64,000 nt of DNA from Craterostigma plantagineum (taxonomy: Eukaryota; Streptophyta; Magnoliopsida; Lamiales; Linderniaceae). This document shows, in pieces, positions 44,301-55,505 of this stretch. Below the pieces are notes generated by a model. The model was not told the origin of the DNA and did not search any database. It saw only the letters and a program-made list of their open reading frames with translations. Numbering within the stretch: the first letter of the stretch is position 1; the number at the start of each line of letters is the position of its first letter. The stretch spans positions 186,001 to 250,000 of the forward strand of contig JAPQWV010000414.1 in NCBI GenBank assembly GCA_027422505.1. The letters are read 5' to 3'. The position numbers and the translations under genes are program-made.

Positions 44301-44671
44301 TTTGTTTCATATGTCTAAACTTAGTGTATGAATTGTTATCAGATTGCATCCGGTGACTACTATTGTTAATGTAGGACAAGAGGAGAAAAAAAGGGAAGGG
44401 AGCTTTCATTCCACCTAGGCCTTCAGATATTTCGGAAGATTCATCAGCTCACATGAATTATACAGCACCTCAAAGAGTACAAAAAGCACCTAAGATGCGA
44501 GGTCAAATGATGCAATCAAAGGCTACAACCTCTACTGCTGAACCTACAACTCGATGCTCACAAACTATTGTAGGAGGTCCATCTGTTCGCAACAAATCAT
44601 CCTTGATTCAACACATTAAAGGCTCAATGGCTTCCAATGAAGGAGGGCCTTCCAAAAAGAAAAAGCCATAA
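41384..44671 (+). pseudogene. MULE transposase gene, internally deleted and frameshifted
   Basis: Would have been a MuDR-type transposase. Starts are visible at 41384 and 41555 (MTLVLYSGGKFQHVPKIDYL). An acidic stretch (42436-42700) is followed by the MuDR N-terminal DNA-binding region (KWRVHVLKKGQECTWQIVNY, WLAEKYLAAFKSDPKR) to about 43130. The DDE catalytic core expected next is missing. The text jumps at 43130-43180 directly to AEHIFCVRYLYNNF, then CDMLLNNCCETFNIMILEA, the SWIM finger (CRKWDLTGIPCKHALCAI, 43660) and a CCHC knuckle CSKCGQIGHNLRTC (43983). At least four frame breaks and a hAT MITE (41753-42265) also disrupt it. Cannot make active transposase. Confidence 0.88.
41753..42265. 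mobile_element. hAT-type MITE inside the MULE transposase gene (513 bp)
   Basis: Ends TAGAGGTGTTCAAA and TTAACACCCCTA, arms of repeated ACCGAA, 8-bp duplication GTAGAGGA (41745-41752 and 42266-42273). Same family as 38018-38565 but with more diverged termini. Confidence 0.88.
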
Positions 44672-44876
44672 ATGTTTCTATTGATATATGTTGTCGGTGA
44701 TGTTGCTGCTTTGTCCTCTTGAAAGTAGTTTGCTAGACTATTTTGATTGGTATGTCCTTTTGCTTGGTATGCTAGTATATGTAATTTTGCTTGGTATGTC
44801 CTTTTGCTTGTTATGCAAGTAGATGTTCGATGTTTGGTATGCCCTTTTATAATGTTGATATATTCTTCGTAATATT

Positions 44877-46493
44877 TGAAGTGGTCCCGATATGATACGA
44901 ATGTAGAAAACTAAGTTCTAAAACAGGTGACTAGATGTTGGAACAAATGTTGGGGTAACACTAAAGCCAACACCTAGAATCAGATCCCACACAGAACGCA
45001 CAACGGAAATTGTAACGAACTTAGTAAAGAGAGATGATGAACACGAGATGTAAATTTTGTGCAGCAAGTTAAAAACTTGCTGCGTGCCTCATGGCGAAAT
45101 TCCACTACGAAGATGGATTACAAAAATCAAGCCAAGAAAATCACGAATCTTACGATCCTGCAAACGTACAAAGTCCTTAGACTTTTGCAAACAGATACAC
45201 TAGGCTAAAGGAACTCTCGTGATCGCTCAAACTCGATATGAGCTTCGCTCGATATATTTCGTGATTTTCGCTCAATATGTCGCTCAAAAGTTACTCCATG
45301 AAAGCTCTATTGTGGCAGCTCGAAATTCCCTTTATTTATAGGCATTGTCTCCCTCTTGAATTGTAAAAGATCTCTTGACAATCTCCTAAAATATCTCCTT
45401 GAAGATCTCCCTAAATATAGTAAATATTTGAGTTCGAATCTTCTTAAGCTCTTGGGTGATCTCATATCTTCTATTTATGGTGTGTGCAATCTCCAATTGA
45501 TATGATCTTCATATGGTAAGTGCTTCACTTATTTTTGGAGAAGGAAGACAAAACCTTTTTCATCTCTTCGACGATCTCCGCCTTTTTGTCTTTCTTCCCA
45601 AAACCCGCGCACATCCAGTTAGCTTTGTCCAAGACTATCTCCCCCCTTTTGGGAAGAAAGAAATCTCCCCCTTAATTTGACGCGCCAAAATAATTTGAGT
45701 TTGAAATATCCATAGAAAAGGATAAAAAATGCTTAGTTACATCAAGCGAAGGCTCTGATACCACTTTGAAGTGATCCCGGTACGATATGGATGTAAAAAC
45801 TAATTTCTAAAACAGGTGACTAGATACTGGAACAAATGTTGGGGTAACACTGAAGCCAACACCTGGAATCAGATCCCACATAGAACGCACACCGGAAATT
45901 GTAACGAACTTAGTAAAGAGATATGATGAACATGAGATGTAAATTTTGTGCAGCAAGTTAAAAACTTGCTGCGTGCCTCATGGCGAAATTCCACTACACA
46001 GATGGATTACAAAAACAAGTATCGAAAGATAGTAAAAATCAAGCCTAGAAAACTACGAATCTTACGATCCTGCAAACCTACAAAGTCCTTAGACTTTTGC
46101 AAACAGATACACTAGGCTAAAGGAACTCTCGTGATCGCTCAAACTCCATATGAGCTTCGCTCGACATATTTCGTGATTTTCGCTCAATATGTCGCTCAAA
46201 AGTTACTCTTTGAAAGCTCTATTGTGGCAGCTCGAAATCCCCTTTATTTATAGGCCCTGGCTCCCTCTTGAATTGGTAAAAGATCTCTTGACAATCACCT
46301 AAAATATCTCCTTGAAGATCTCCACAAATATAGTAAATATTTGAGTTCGAATCTTCTTAAGCTCTTGGGTGATCTCATATCTTCTATTTATGGTATGTGC
46401 AATCTCCAATTGATATGATCTTCATATGGTAAGTGCATCACTTATTTTTTGGGGAATGAAGACAAAATCTTTTTCATATCTTCGACGTTAACA
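44877..46493 (-). mobile_element. TRIM-like non-autonomous LTR element nested in the MULE (1.6 kb)
   Basis: Two direct repeats, 44877-~45573 and 45767-46493 (about 700 and 727 bp), begin TGAAGTG.TCCCG and end near CTTCGACG. The 5-bp duplication ATATT flanks the whole (44872-44876 and 46494-46498). Next to the second repeat, GGCTCTGATACCA (45751-45763) is the complement of the initiator-Met tRNA primer site, placing the element on the minus strand. Only ~190 bp of internal sequence exists, with purine-rich AGGGGGGAGA and GGCGGAGA words. No protein is encoded. The LTRs differ by scattered substitutions and a ~20-bp indel, so it is not recent. Confidence 0.82.
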
Positions 46494-46662
46494 ATATTGA
46501 TGGTTTCATCGTAATGTTGATTATTTCTTGGTATGTCATTAGAAGGTAAATCCAAATCAAACAAAACAATTCACTCGACACATTAATAACAAACAACACA
46601 ATTCAGTCTATTAATATAAAAGTCCATACATTAATACCATTTAACTGGATACAACATGCATC

Positions 46663-47198
46663 TTAATGCAATTCATGATACATAACGTATTTGGTAGCAA
46701 AAAAATTAGAGATTGCCCAATACACGAAAAAAAAAGGAAAACACATCCAAGTGCTATGTTGCGACATGATGGACATCTGTTGGTTTCTTGTAACTTCTTT
46801 GTTCAACTTTTTCATATTCTTCTGCAAATTTTCAAGCTCAAGCTGCAACTTTTCTTTCTCGTTTTCGATCACTGAAATCTTCCCCAACAAATCCACTAAA
46901 TATTTTGCGATCGAGAACATAGAGGAGGATCTTCCCATTTGACAAAATCACATTCGTTTTTCTGAGAAAAAAAAAACAAAGCAGAATTACACACTCGAAC
47001 ACTAACGAAAAATTGAAATAATCTGAAACAAGCCCTGCCCCAGCGAAAAGTTTGTGCTCGACACAACAAAAATCATAGTCGCACCTTGTAATCTCGACAA
47101 GAGTGGAATCGACGACCGGGGTTCTTCTCAGTTCATGAAGTTCTCAAACGAGCTGGTCGGCTACAATGACAGTACAAGCATCTTTGGACAGAGGACAT
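46663..47198 (-). pseudogene. GRF-type zinc-finger/coiled-coil protein carried by the MULE, broken
   Basis: Convergent to the transposase, as mudrB is to mudrA in MuDR, though unrelated in sequence. Exon 1 (47198-47085) opens MSSVQRCLYCHCSRPARLRT and then meets an in-frame TGA at 47133-47135, where GRF fingers have Trp. It continues with TEKNPGRRFHSCRDYK and a donor GTGCGA. Exon 2 from 46961 gives ECDFVKWEDPPLCSRS, completing the Cys4 finger, then a frameshift. The coiled coil VIENEKEKLQLELENLQKN and a hydrophobic, membrane-like tail (FPFFFVYWAISNFFA) follow. Two lesions make it a pseudogene. Its role in transposition is unknown. Confidence 0.8.
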
Positions 47199-47233
47199 TG
47201 TGACTCTTCCCTCAGTTACGCGATGGTTTTGAT

Positions 47234-47681
47234 CGCTTAAACCACTCTCTCAAATGAGAACTCCCAAAATCGGACTTTACCAACTAGGGTTTCTTGGAGC
47301 ACTCGAAATTGGGGAATTTCTAATGGGTTGAATAACCGATCGTGAGTAAGGGGACACTGTATTTGGAGATCTCAAAAATGTGTCGACGAGAGAAGGAGAT
47401 TGTGTCGAAGAGAGGGGGGAATTTTGATTGTGAAATTGATTATTTTGTTTTTATTATTATTTTGATTTTTGTTTTATATTTATTTATGACGTGGCAATCT
47501 ACGGGCCCACGTCGAAATTTTTCCTTTTTTTTTCGTGACTCGGCATCCACGTCGTAAAATACGGCCGCATGCGTCTCACGTGGGGAATTTTGGGGTAAAA
47601 TGTCCCTATAATGCATGATTTCGATAGTTAAAGTTCATATATTACCAACTCGTAAAATAACGATCCCTATAACGCCACCCC
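47234..47681 (-). repeat. MULE right terminal inverted repeat
   Basis: Inverted copy of 40872-41337, moderately diverged. It ends CTATAACGCCACCCC. Confidence 0.85.
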
Positions 47682-47986
47682 ATAAAACCTTATTCACCGT
47701 TTACTTTGAAAATAAAATTTTATATTATGGTTTCTTTCAACGGAGTCGAGATAATACTGACCAAACAAGCTTCTCTTATCGTCCGTCCATGTGTCGTATC
47801 ATCATCTTCATCATCATTTCGCTTATATCCTCACCTCAGTCAAAGCTTGGATTCTTCTGATCAAATCGTCTTCAGTTAATCAGCAATTGCGAGGTAGAGC
47901 GAGCTAATACTTCTCTAGGTAGAGATTCATCAATATATACTATACATCAACTATACACTGCTGGTGATTTTTACGTACTGGACACG

Positions 47987-49570
47987 ATGATGGGCGGTGG
48001 TTGTCTATTTCGGCCTGCTCCGGCGGTGGCGGTTTCTCCTTCGCCGTATCTCCCCTGCCGGCCTCTGCAATTTCGGAACCTTCCGTGCGCCGTCGTTGGA
48101 CGGAAGAGCGGACCTAATAGGCGCAGTATTTCAGGATTGGCGTTCGCGAAGGGAAAGGACGACGGCTCTTCAGCTTCAATTTCCACTTCGTCGCCGTCCA
48201 CGACGGAGCAAGAAGAGCTCGACGAGGTCGAAGAAGAAGAAGATGATGAAAACTACGAGCCTGATCCTCAGGACCTTGAATACGCGTCGCAAATTAGAAG
48301 AGTACGTAGTTCGCACAACTGCTTGTGCGTTTAATTTGAGCTTCTGATCTGCTCCGATGTTTATGTAATCGGTGTTTAATTGTCAAATAAGGTTTTGGAG
48401 CTTCTTAAGAAAAACAGGGACATGCTCTTCAATGAGGTTTGTTTTATCTAACCATCTGCCGAGCTGGAGATTATTTAGTACCAGTAAACTTATTTACTCT
48501 TACTGGTTTTAGGTAAAACTAACCATCATGATTGAAGATCCCAGAGATGTTGAGAGAAGGCGTCTGCTCGGCATCGATGATGAAAACGCTCCCACTAGAG
48601 ATGATCTTGCTGATGCTTTAGTCCAAGTAACTGATTTTTCTCTTTGATCTTCTGGGGATAATTCTTACACTGCCTGTTAAGCTTCGATTCTGATTTTATG
48701 AACATCTTACTTCCACGTAACCAATCTGTAATAGAATCAACATGTGGAAGATTCTTAGTGAGTACAGGGAAATGTTGTAGTGAAATTCAGTCCTTTCTTT
48801 GTGTTAGAAGGAACATTTTCTTGTAGGGAAATTGCATTTGTCTGTCTTGTAGTTATTATTGCTCGGTTTGACAATCATTCTGCAGATGGTCTTATCTTGT
48901 TTATATATTTTGTCTGTGCTTATCTGAATTTTTTTACTGTTATGCTTTCAATTTTTCAGCATATCTCTAACTGCCAACTTCTTGGTTATCCTTAGGTAAA
49001 TGAAGGAAAAATCCCGAAAAATCGTGCTGCCTTGCAGATGCTAGCCGAGGAAATGCTTCAATGGCCTAACTTAGAGGTAAGCAGCATGTTTTAATGAGTA
49101 CATACATGCTTCTCATGCTTTTGCAAAAGAAACGAACAAATATTATCAAAATTAGGACACTCAACGCTACTTTATCTCGGTTCACGGTAAAAAATTGCAC
49201 CTCAAATGATATGCAGGTCGAACCACCAAAGAAGAACAAAACGAGCAAATCTTTATACGCAAAGATAACAGACACGGGAATCGACCCTCGGGAAGCTGCC
49301 AAGAGGCTAAACGTCGACTGGGATTCAGCTGCCGAGATTGAAGAAGCTGAGGATGATAACGTCGACGTGCCGCCTGCTGTGGTAAATTCCTTTGTCTTTT
49401 CCTCTGCTGTGGCATTTCTAAGGACAAAAAGAAGGTTCTTCCATCACTGATTATGTCTAGTTCTGATATTATTATCACAGGGATATGGAGCTCTGTACCT
49501 TGTGACTGCTTTTCCTGTCATAATTGGTATCTCCGTTGTTTTGATTCTCTTTTATAACTCTCTGCAATGA
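47987..49570 (+). CDS. Y3IP1: Ycf3-interacting protein 1-like, chloroplast (269 aa, six exons)
   Basis: A thylakoid protein that works with Ycf3 in assembly of photosystem I. Exons: 47987-48301, 48392-48436, 48513-48626, 48996-49076, 49217-49381, 49481-49570. All introns are phase 0 with GT-AG. The first ~60 residues are rich in Ser, Arg and Pro with few acids, typical of a transit peptide. An acidic patch (EELDEVEEEEDDENYEPDPQ) follows, then VLELLKKNRDMLFNE, VKLTIMIEDPRDVERRRLLG, GKIPKNRAALQMLAEEML, SLYAKITDTGIDPREAAKRL. A single C-terminal membrane helix ends the protein (ALYLVTAFPVIIGISVVLIL then FYNSLQ). Identification rests on memory of Arabidopsis At5g44650. Two ATGs in tandem open the frame. 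Confidence 0.88.
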
Positions 49571-50230
49571 TATATATGTGCATTTTGATCTTCCATGCTT
49601 AGTGTAAGAATGAGTTGGGATTTTATTTTTGTTGTATGAGATTTCTGTTCCACAAATGAACTGTGTAACACTTAGCATCAGTAGTTTAACTTTTAACCTC
49701 TTTTTTTACCTTGAGAAAAAAATTTAGATATCAAAGAATTAAAAACGTGTAATGAACTTACAAAGCCTACTGTCATAAAGAAACTTTTTGACAAGACGAT
49801 AAATTAGAATAAAAGTATGATTTGAATTTTTGAAAAGACTTAATCAACTTTTTAGTCCTGTATATTGGGTGGTGCGATTTCGGGGCTCCTTAATTTAGAG
49901 GAGCATTTTTAGCCCAAGTAACACGTGTGTGCCGATATCGATGATTTGGATCCAACTTTTTTTCTCTATCATCCACCTAAGCACCACCTACGTAAAGAAA
50001 AAATTAAATGATAAGAATAAATAAACAATAATAATTATATAATAACAATTAAGTAATTAGCATTAATTATAAAAGAAACTTATCTTCACAGCGAGCAACA
50101 ACACGATCATGATAGTCGAAATCTTTTCTCCAAATCAAGAACTCAATTATTCTTTCAAACTCATTAGCATCATAATTTTGGGGTTTACTGGGAAAATGCC
50201 TCAATATCTTTATACAAAGTGGCTTTGGAT
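49571..50230. other. Y3IP1 3' flank and AT-rich spacer
   Basis: No gene seen. T-rich 3' region, then AT-rich DNA. A CACGTGTGTGCCGATATCGATG phrase near 49922 is an isolated GC-richer patch. Confidence 0.45.
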
Positions 50231-50600
50231 TGCCATTATAGCAGCCCGGCGAGATGGAGAAATTCATGGTTGGAAAAAAATCCTGGTCATCGATTCCACT
50301 GCTTTCGAGATTACAATGCGATCAATTTTAGTTTATTTTTTCTTCATTTTTTAGGTATGTGATTGTTGATGTTAGTTCATTTGTTTTAAGGAAAAATGGA
50401 TCTATTTTTGTTTTTTTTTGAATTAGAGGATCCTCCACTAGGTGATTGAGAATGAGAAAGAGAAGTTGCAACATGCGATTGAGAAAATGTAGAAGAAAGT
50501 GACACTGATGAACAAAGAAGTTGGAAAATTCGCGAGGAAGACAAACATATATCGCATCATAACACTTGGATGCATTTGCTTTATTTTGTATACTAGATGT
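50231..50600 (+). pseudogene. Second GRF-type zinc-finger relic (solo)
   Basis: Translating from 50231 gives CHYSSPARWRNSWLEKNPGH then RFHCFRDYN, the first half of a GRF finger, close to the MULE-borne copy at 47 kb. After an intron-like T-rich stretch, EDPPL leads directly into VIENEKEKLQHAIEKM, a stop, then KKVTLMNKEVGKF. The second half of the finger is deleted. No transposase or clear inverted repeats flank it, so it is probably a remnant of a deleted relative of the MULE. Confidence 0.65.
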
Positions 50601-50779
50601 AGTTCCCTCAATTCGCGAGGAAGACAACATGCATTTGCTTTATTCGAATATGATACTTAATATTGAAATATGATTTATCGTCTAGTTCCCTCAATTTCAC
50701 TTCCATTGATCTTCTTCTAGCTTGAGCTCTTATACTGCCAACGATACAAAATTATAATATCTAATAAAGTGTCATTGGG

Positions 50780-51150
50780 CGGGGTTCTCTTGCACTTGCA
50801 TCAAACATACTTGCAATCTTATGTTAAAAGAATGGATCTGTTTTAAGGAATTGGTGTCAAACTTAAGTCTCAATGTACATTCTAAGTAGTGCGTCTCACA
50901 ATCTTGCACCTTTAAAGCCATAGTTGCAGTCTTACTACTCACAGTCTTTTGTTTCTAAAATAGTCTTACTTGTTCTAATTAGCCTTGCGAGTTCTTACAG
51001 TCTTACATTATAGTATCAGTCTTGCAAGTTTGCAGTGTTACAGAGTTATAGTCACACACTTGGCAAGCAGTCTTGCAAATTGCAGTCGTGCAAATTTGTA
51101 CTCTTACATTGTTGTTGTCTCACGAAGCCATAGTCGCGCAATTTCGCAGT
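50780..51150 (+). repeat. Degenerate short repeat of AGTCTTGCA-type words
   Basis: CAGTCTT, TCTTGCA or close variants recur more than ten times over ~370 bp (CAATCTTGC, GCAGTCTTACT, CAGTCTTGCAAG, GCAGTCTTGCAAAT, GCAGTCGTGCAAAT) at irregular spacing of about 15-40 bp. It looks like an old minisatellite. Confidence 0.5.
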
Positions 51151-53889
51151 GTAGCCTTTAAAATGACGTGGCGACGATCCTCTTATTTTCTATGATTTTT
51201 ATCCACTTAAGACAATGTCATCGTCGCATAAGTCTACGTTTTTTTGCTATATGCCCGTTGTATAATTGATCATGGAGATTTAACAGTTAGAGGTTATACA
51301 TAAATTTAGAGGCGGACTTAGAATTACATAGTTGGCCGTCGACGTACGTTCGATCCACTTTACCACTTTGATCTTCGTTAGATCTAGCCTTATTCGATAC
51401 GGATTTATAAACTATTGAAGAGAATTTTGAATTCTTTTTACTCTAATAACCCATTTATCCATTTTCAAAATCGATAATTTATTAAGAGAAATGAATAAAG
51501 TACCTGTAAAGCATCATTAATCATCTTAACAGTGTGTAGTCTTGTGGTATGCAGAGTCTGTCGTGTCACGTGATATGCTCGTGGGGTTTTGTATGCTTTT
51601 TGGTGTTAATTTTTTTTTTTTTTTATTTTTTTATTTTTATCTTTTTTGTTTTTTATTTTAACTTTATCATCTATTTCTACTCATGTGTTTTAATAAAAGT
51701 CGCTTCTACAATTTATTATGTGTTTTACAAAAGAAGTGGTTTTACTTTTTACATTTTCACGATAAAAATAATAAATACTTCAAGTTTTACCCTTCCTTTA
51801 AATAATAGCACACATTCTTAGCCAAAAAACTATTAAATAGTATCAAACAATTAATAAGGCCTGACACGTCTTTCATTCATTTCTGAATAGCTGTGCATTT
51901 TCCTTATAAGACGTGTTTTAACAGATGGAGTATTACTTATAAATTAACGGGCTTTCTAATTTTACTTGTGTAATAACAAATGAGCCGAATGAGTGAAAAG
52001 GCCAATAAAATTAGATCCATGGTGGTTGAAACTATGACGTCTACTCTACATATATATTCCTGCACCAAATCTCCATCATATAAAATTCTTTTCATTTACA
52101 TGAACTTAGGAGCACAACATTACTTGCTCCTTCTTCAACATTAGTATCCTCTTACGGCGCATGGACAGCAATATCGTACCGCCACGCAACCCTCGCGACA
52201 TCCCCCACTTTCGATTACGTCTATCGATAGCGTTTATGCATCAAATGTGAGGAAGATTTGATATTTTCCGTTGAGGCAACGCCGCCGCCGCCCACCAAGA
52301 ACCCATACAGCTGCCTTACATTGAATTTATACAGAGATAATTTAAGGGTGCGCCCAAAAAATTTGATACAATCTCGCATTATCATCTCGGTTCTGAGGTC
52401 AAGCGAGAGCTACAAAATTTTAGTTGTCCTTTGGTTATTTCACGATAAATGATTGGAAGCAAAAGAATATGCTTGATTAATGATAAAACTTTTCGTTTGA
52501 CGTGACTTTCATTTTCTCTGCGTTATTGAATATATGCATGTCTTCTCGTATATCTCAAAATAAACCAATGCACTAAAAAGAATTTTGAAATTCTACCAAA
52601 AGTAATTCCAAGCTATCCTGCGATGCAGGCCTAAAATAAATTATAATAACATTTGTTTTGTTGACGTGTCGTATGGGAGAGGCTTGAATTGCTGACATAT
52701 CAGCACGTTAAACACCTCATTCTACTTTTCCTTGCAAGACGATTACAATAGCGTAAAGTTGTTCGATAAGAATTCTAATAAAAAACAAAATTCCAAAAAG
52801 GCTAAACCTTGAGGATAGTAAAACAACAACGAAAAGATAGATCCTTCTAAATAAAACGCATAGTTAAAAACATGTTCTACACATAACTTAAGCGTATCAC
52901 CTGCAAGGCATTGTTCGAGTTGAATATTTTCTTGCGAGCCATGTAAGATGAGAACCACCGTCAGCTCGGCTTCGTCAAGTACTCGTCGCAGGAAACAACA
53001 CGAAAAATACATCTTTAACAAAGACATGTAAGAACAAAGGACACACGACGTGCATTTGAAGCCTCTCTATTTCCTTAATAAAGCAAAGGCGGCGTGGTGA
53101 ATCCAGCAGGTGACCCAATGTAACGACAGATAATTCATCGGGCGGTGATTTTGTTACATACGATAAGATGAAAAAGCATAACAACCAAGCCAGTCTAAGT
53201 GAAAAAGTATCTGATACCTGAAATAATTAATAGAGAATGATTGACAAATATAGGAGGCGAATTACACATTGAAGATGACCATACATATACATAGGGCGTG
53301 CTTGGGCTTGTTATAGCAAATAGAGCACCTAGAGAACAACTCAAAATGAACCATAGAAAAACAATAGAGAACGATGGATCTGCGTAAGAATAAATCTTGA
53401 TTCCATCTAAGGGTCTTATTACTTGTGTGATCGGTCGGCCGTTATCTTTCCCAATTCCTAGGCTTCATACTGCAAGCCACACTGGTCACGGTCAAGGAAA
53501 AAGCTTCCATTCGAAGATCGAAGCGGTGTGGATTATGTTTCGATACACTGAAGGCCTTCGTCTTGTATTTCCTCAGCATTCCGTTCACTTTCTCTTCGTA
53601 GTTCGTCCAACATAAAACCGAGCATGTTATGCCCGGAAAAAAAAAAAAAGAAAGGTGCATCAGAAAAGGACTTCACAATAGATCATTAAACAATGATAAA
53701 AACGAAAAAACAAAATAAAATAAAACAGTCTCGCTTGAGCACCATTCAACATAACTGATACTATAACTCCTCCTCAGGCTACGTATATAGCAAGGAGAAT
53801 AACGACTCCTTTCTTGGACGGAATCTGCAGATTTACGGTACGCGCGCTTCATGTCTCAAAAGCACGAACCAGAAAAAGAAAGAAATAAA
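51151..53889. other. 2.7-kb intergenic region
   Basis: No gene I can support. Long T/A tracts at 51608-51650. Antisense frames at 52743-53184 and a plus frame at 52258-52452 are short and unrecognised. 53440-53620 is more GC-balanced than its surroundings and could be a decayed coding fragment, but I cannot name it. Confidence 0.4.
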
Positions 53890-53894
53890 AGAAG

Positions 53895-54402
53895 TGTTAG
53901 GATATGCGGAAATCCCCGATAATTATTGCCTGAAAAATGGCGATAATAATAGAAGAGACGAACAATAAATTTGGATAGTGACAGGAGATTTACGTGGTTC
54001 AGTCAGAATGACATACGTCCACGGGCCGGAGGGTAGAACTTCTTTATTATGTGGAGTGATTACAGACACGTACACTGACGTGATACAAAAGCAGCTACAA
54101 CAATAGTAGGAGTTGGCTACAAAGAAGAGAAGTGGTGACCGAGGAATAAACCCTCGCTGAAGATATTGTGGCGCGTGGTCTGTGGCGATTTTTCTTCTGT
54201 TGAATGAAGCCTATTAATAGGCAATTGATCTTCCATGTGAATAAGAGCTGCTTTGTTTGTTGAATATAAGTTGTGGCTGCCAAAAGAATTCTCATCTTCA
54301 CATGCTTCTTTGAGTACGGCGCCTAACATATGAATAGCAATTCTTACTTTGATTTTTTGCTCCATCTCCCACGTGAATGATAGGAACAAAGTCACATCAA
54401 CA
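53895..54402 (-). repeat. Copia 3' LTR
   Basis: TGTTAGGATA...ACATCAACA on the plus strand. Similar to the other LTR with scattered substitutions and small indels, for example an 8-bp AAATATCGG/AAAGAA difference near 54122 versus 63398. Confidence 0.9.
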
Positions 54403-54415
54403 AAGCTCCACCTTG

Positions 54416-55289
54416 ACTGTTCGTAGTAAAGTAGATAATGTTCGATTTACTACCTCGGTTTGCCCATCAGTTTGGGGATGACAAGTAGTCGAACGTAAGA
54501 GCTTAGTACCGAGTTTACCCCATAATGTCTTCCAAAAGTACCTTAGGAACTTCACGTCTCTGTCCGAGAGGATGGTGCGAGGTACTCCATGTAGGCGAAC
54601 AAAGAATAAATCAGCAATATGAGAAACGTGAAGTTCCTTCCAGTACAAAGTATGGAGTACCTCGTTATACCTTTAAAAACCTCGTTATACCTGTCGCCAG
54701 GTACAATTTCTTTACCTTGTTATACCTCATAAATCAGCAATATGAGAGACGTTTTATGTACCTCGTTGTACAAAGTTCCTTCAAGTACAATTTCTTTACC
54801 TTGTTTATACCTGACGACGTATGGAAAAGGCTCGAGAAATTCCATCCAGCGTGCATGCCTTTTATTTAGTTTATGTTGGCCCTTCAAGTACTTAAGCGAT
54901 TCGTGATCAGTGTGAACCACGGACTCATTAGATAGGAGGTAATGCTGCCATGTTTCGAGAGCTCGAACTAATGCATACAATTCTTTGTCGTAGGTAGGGT
55001 AATTAAGTGCCGCGCTCCCTAACTTCTCACTGAAGTATGCAATTGGCCGTCGATCCTACATAAGAACAGCCCCGATGCCCACACCGAAATGCATCACACT
55101 CAACTTCAAATGGCTTATCAAATTCGGTAATGCTAGGCACGAAGGCTTGGATAACTTCTGCTTCAGTGTTTCAAACGCCTCCTCCTGTGCCGATCCCCAT
55201 ATGAATGCTTGATTCTTCTTGATTACCTCCGTTAAAGGGGCAACAATAGTACTGAAGTCTTTTACAAAGCGGCGGTAAAAACTCGCCAA
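54416..55289 (-). pseudogene. Ty3 RNase H and truncated integrase
   Basis: RNase H pieces: FYRRFVKDFSTIVAPLTEV (55290-55056), [20 protein letters not shown] and [20 protein letters not shown] (54980-54720). The integrase fragment at 54648 has [15 protein letters not shown] and [17 protein letters not shown], i.e. the second D and the E. Between them (54600-54810) short segments such as TACAATTTCTTTACCTTGT and AATCAGCAATATGAGA are duplicated and scrambled, and the zinc-binding domain and first D are missing. Confidence 0.8.
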
Positions 55290-55505
55290 CCCGTGAAAGC
55301 TTCAAACTTGCGTGACATTCATTGGGGTCGGCCACTGTTGTATAGCTTTTACCTTTTCATCGTCAACCTGCACTCCTGTTGAACTCACAACGAAACCCTA
55401 GTAAACAACATGATCGGTGCAAAATATGAACTTATCAAGGTTAGCATAAAGGCATTCTTTTCGTAGTACGATAAACACTTCCCACAAATACATTATGTGG
55501 TCATC

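Larger units (their letters stand above)
40872..47681 (+). mobile_element. Mutator-like element (MULE, 6.8 kb) with ~450-bp terminal inverted repeats
   Basis: Left arm 40872-41337 and right arm 47234-47681 are inverted copies. Shared words include GGGGT.G.CGTTATAGGGA at the tip, ACTATCGAAATCATGCATTA, TTTTACCCCAAAATTCCCC, ACGTGG, CAAATACAGTGTCC and CTCATTTGAGAGAGTGGTTT. It carries a plus-strand transposase gene and a convergent minus-strand GRF zinc-finger gene, both broken, plus two nested insertions (hAT MITE at 41753, TRIM-like at 44877). No clean 9-bp target duplication was found, so it is old. It lies between RPS12 and Y3IP1. Confidence 0.88.

Noticed and set aside
47681..47700. 9-bp target duplication for the MULE
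   Set aside because: The flanks share only a few bases (CCCATAA at both ends), offset relative to the repeat tips. Not good enough to call.
52743..53184. Antisense ORFs of 94 and 69 codons
   Set aside because: Could be decayed coding DNA, but I recognise no family and see no splice or promoter signals.
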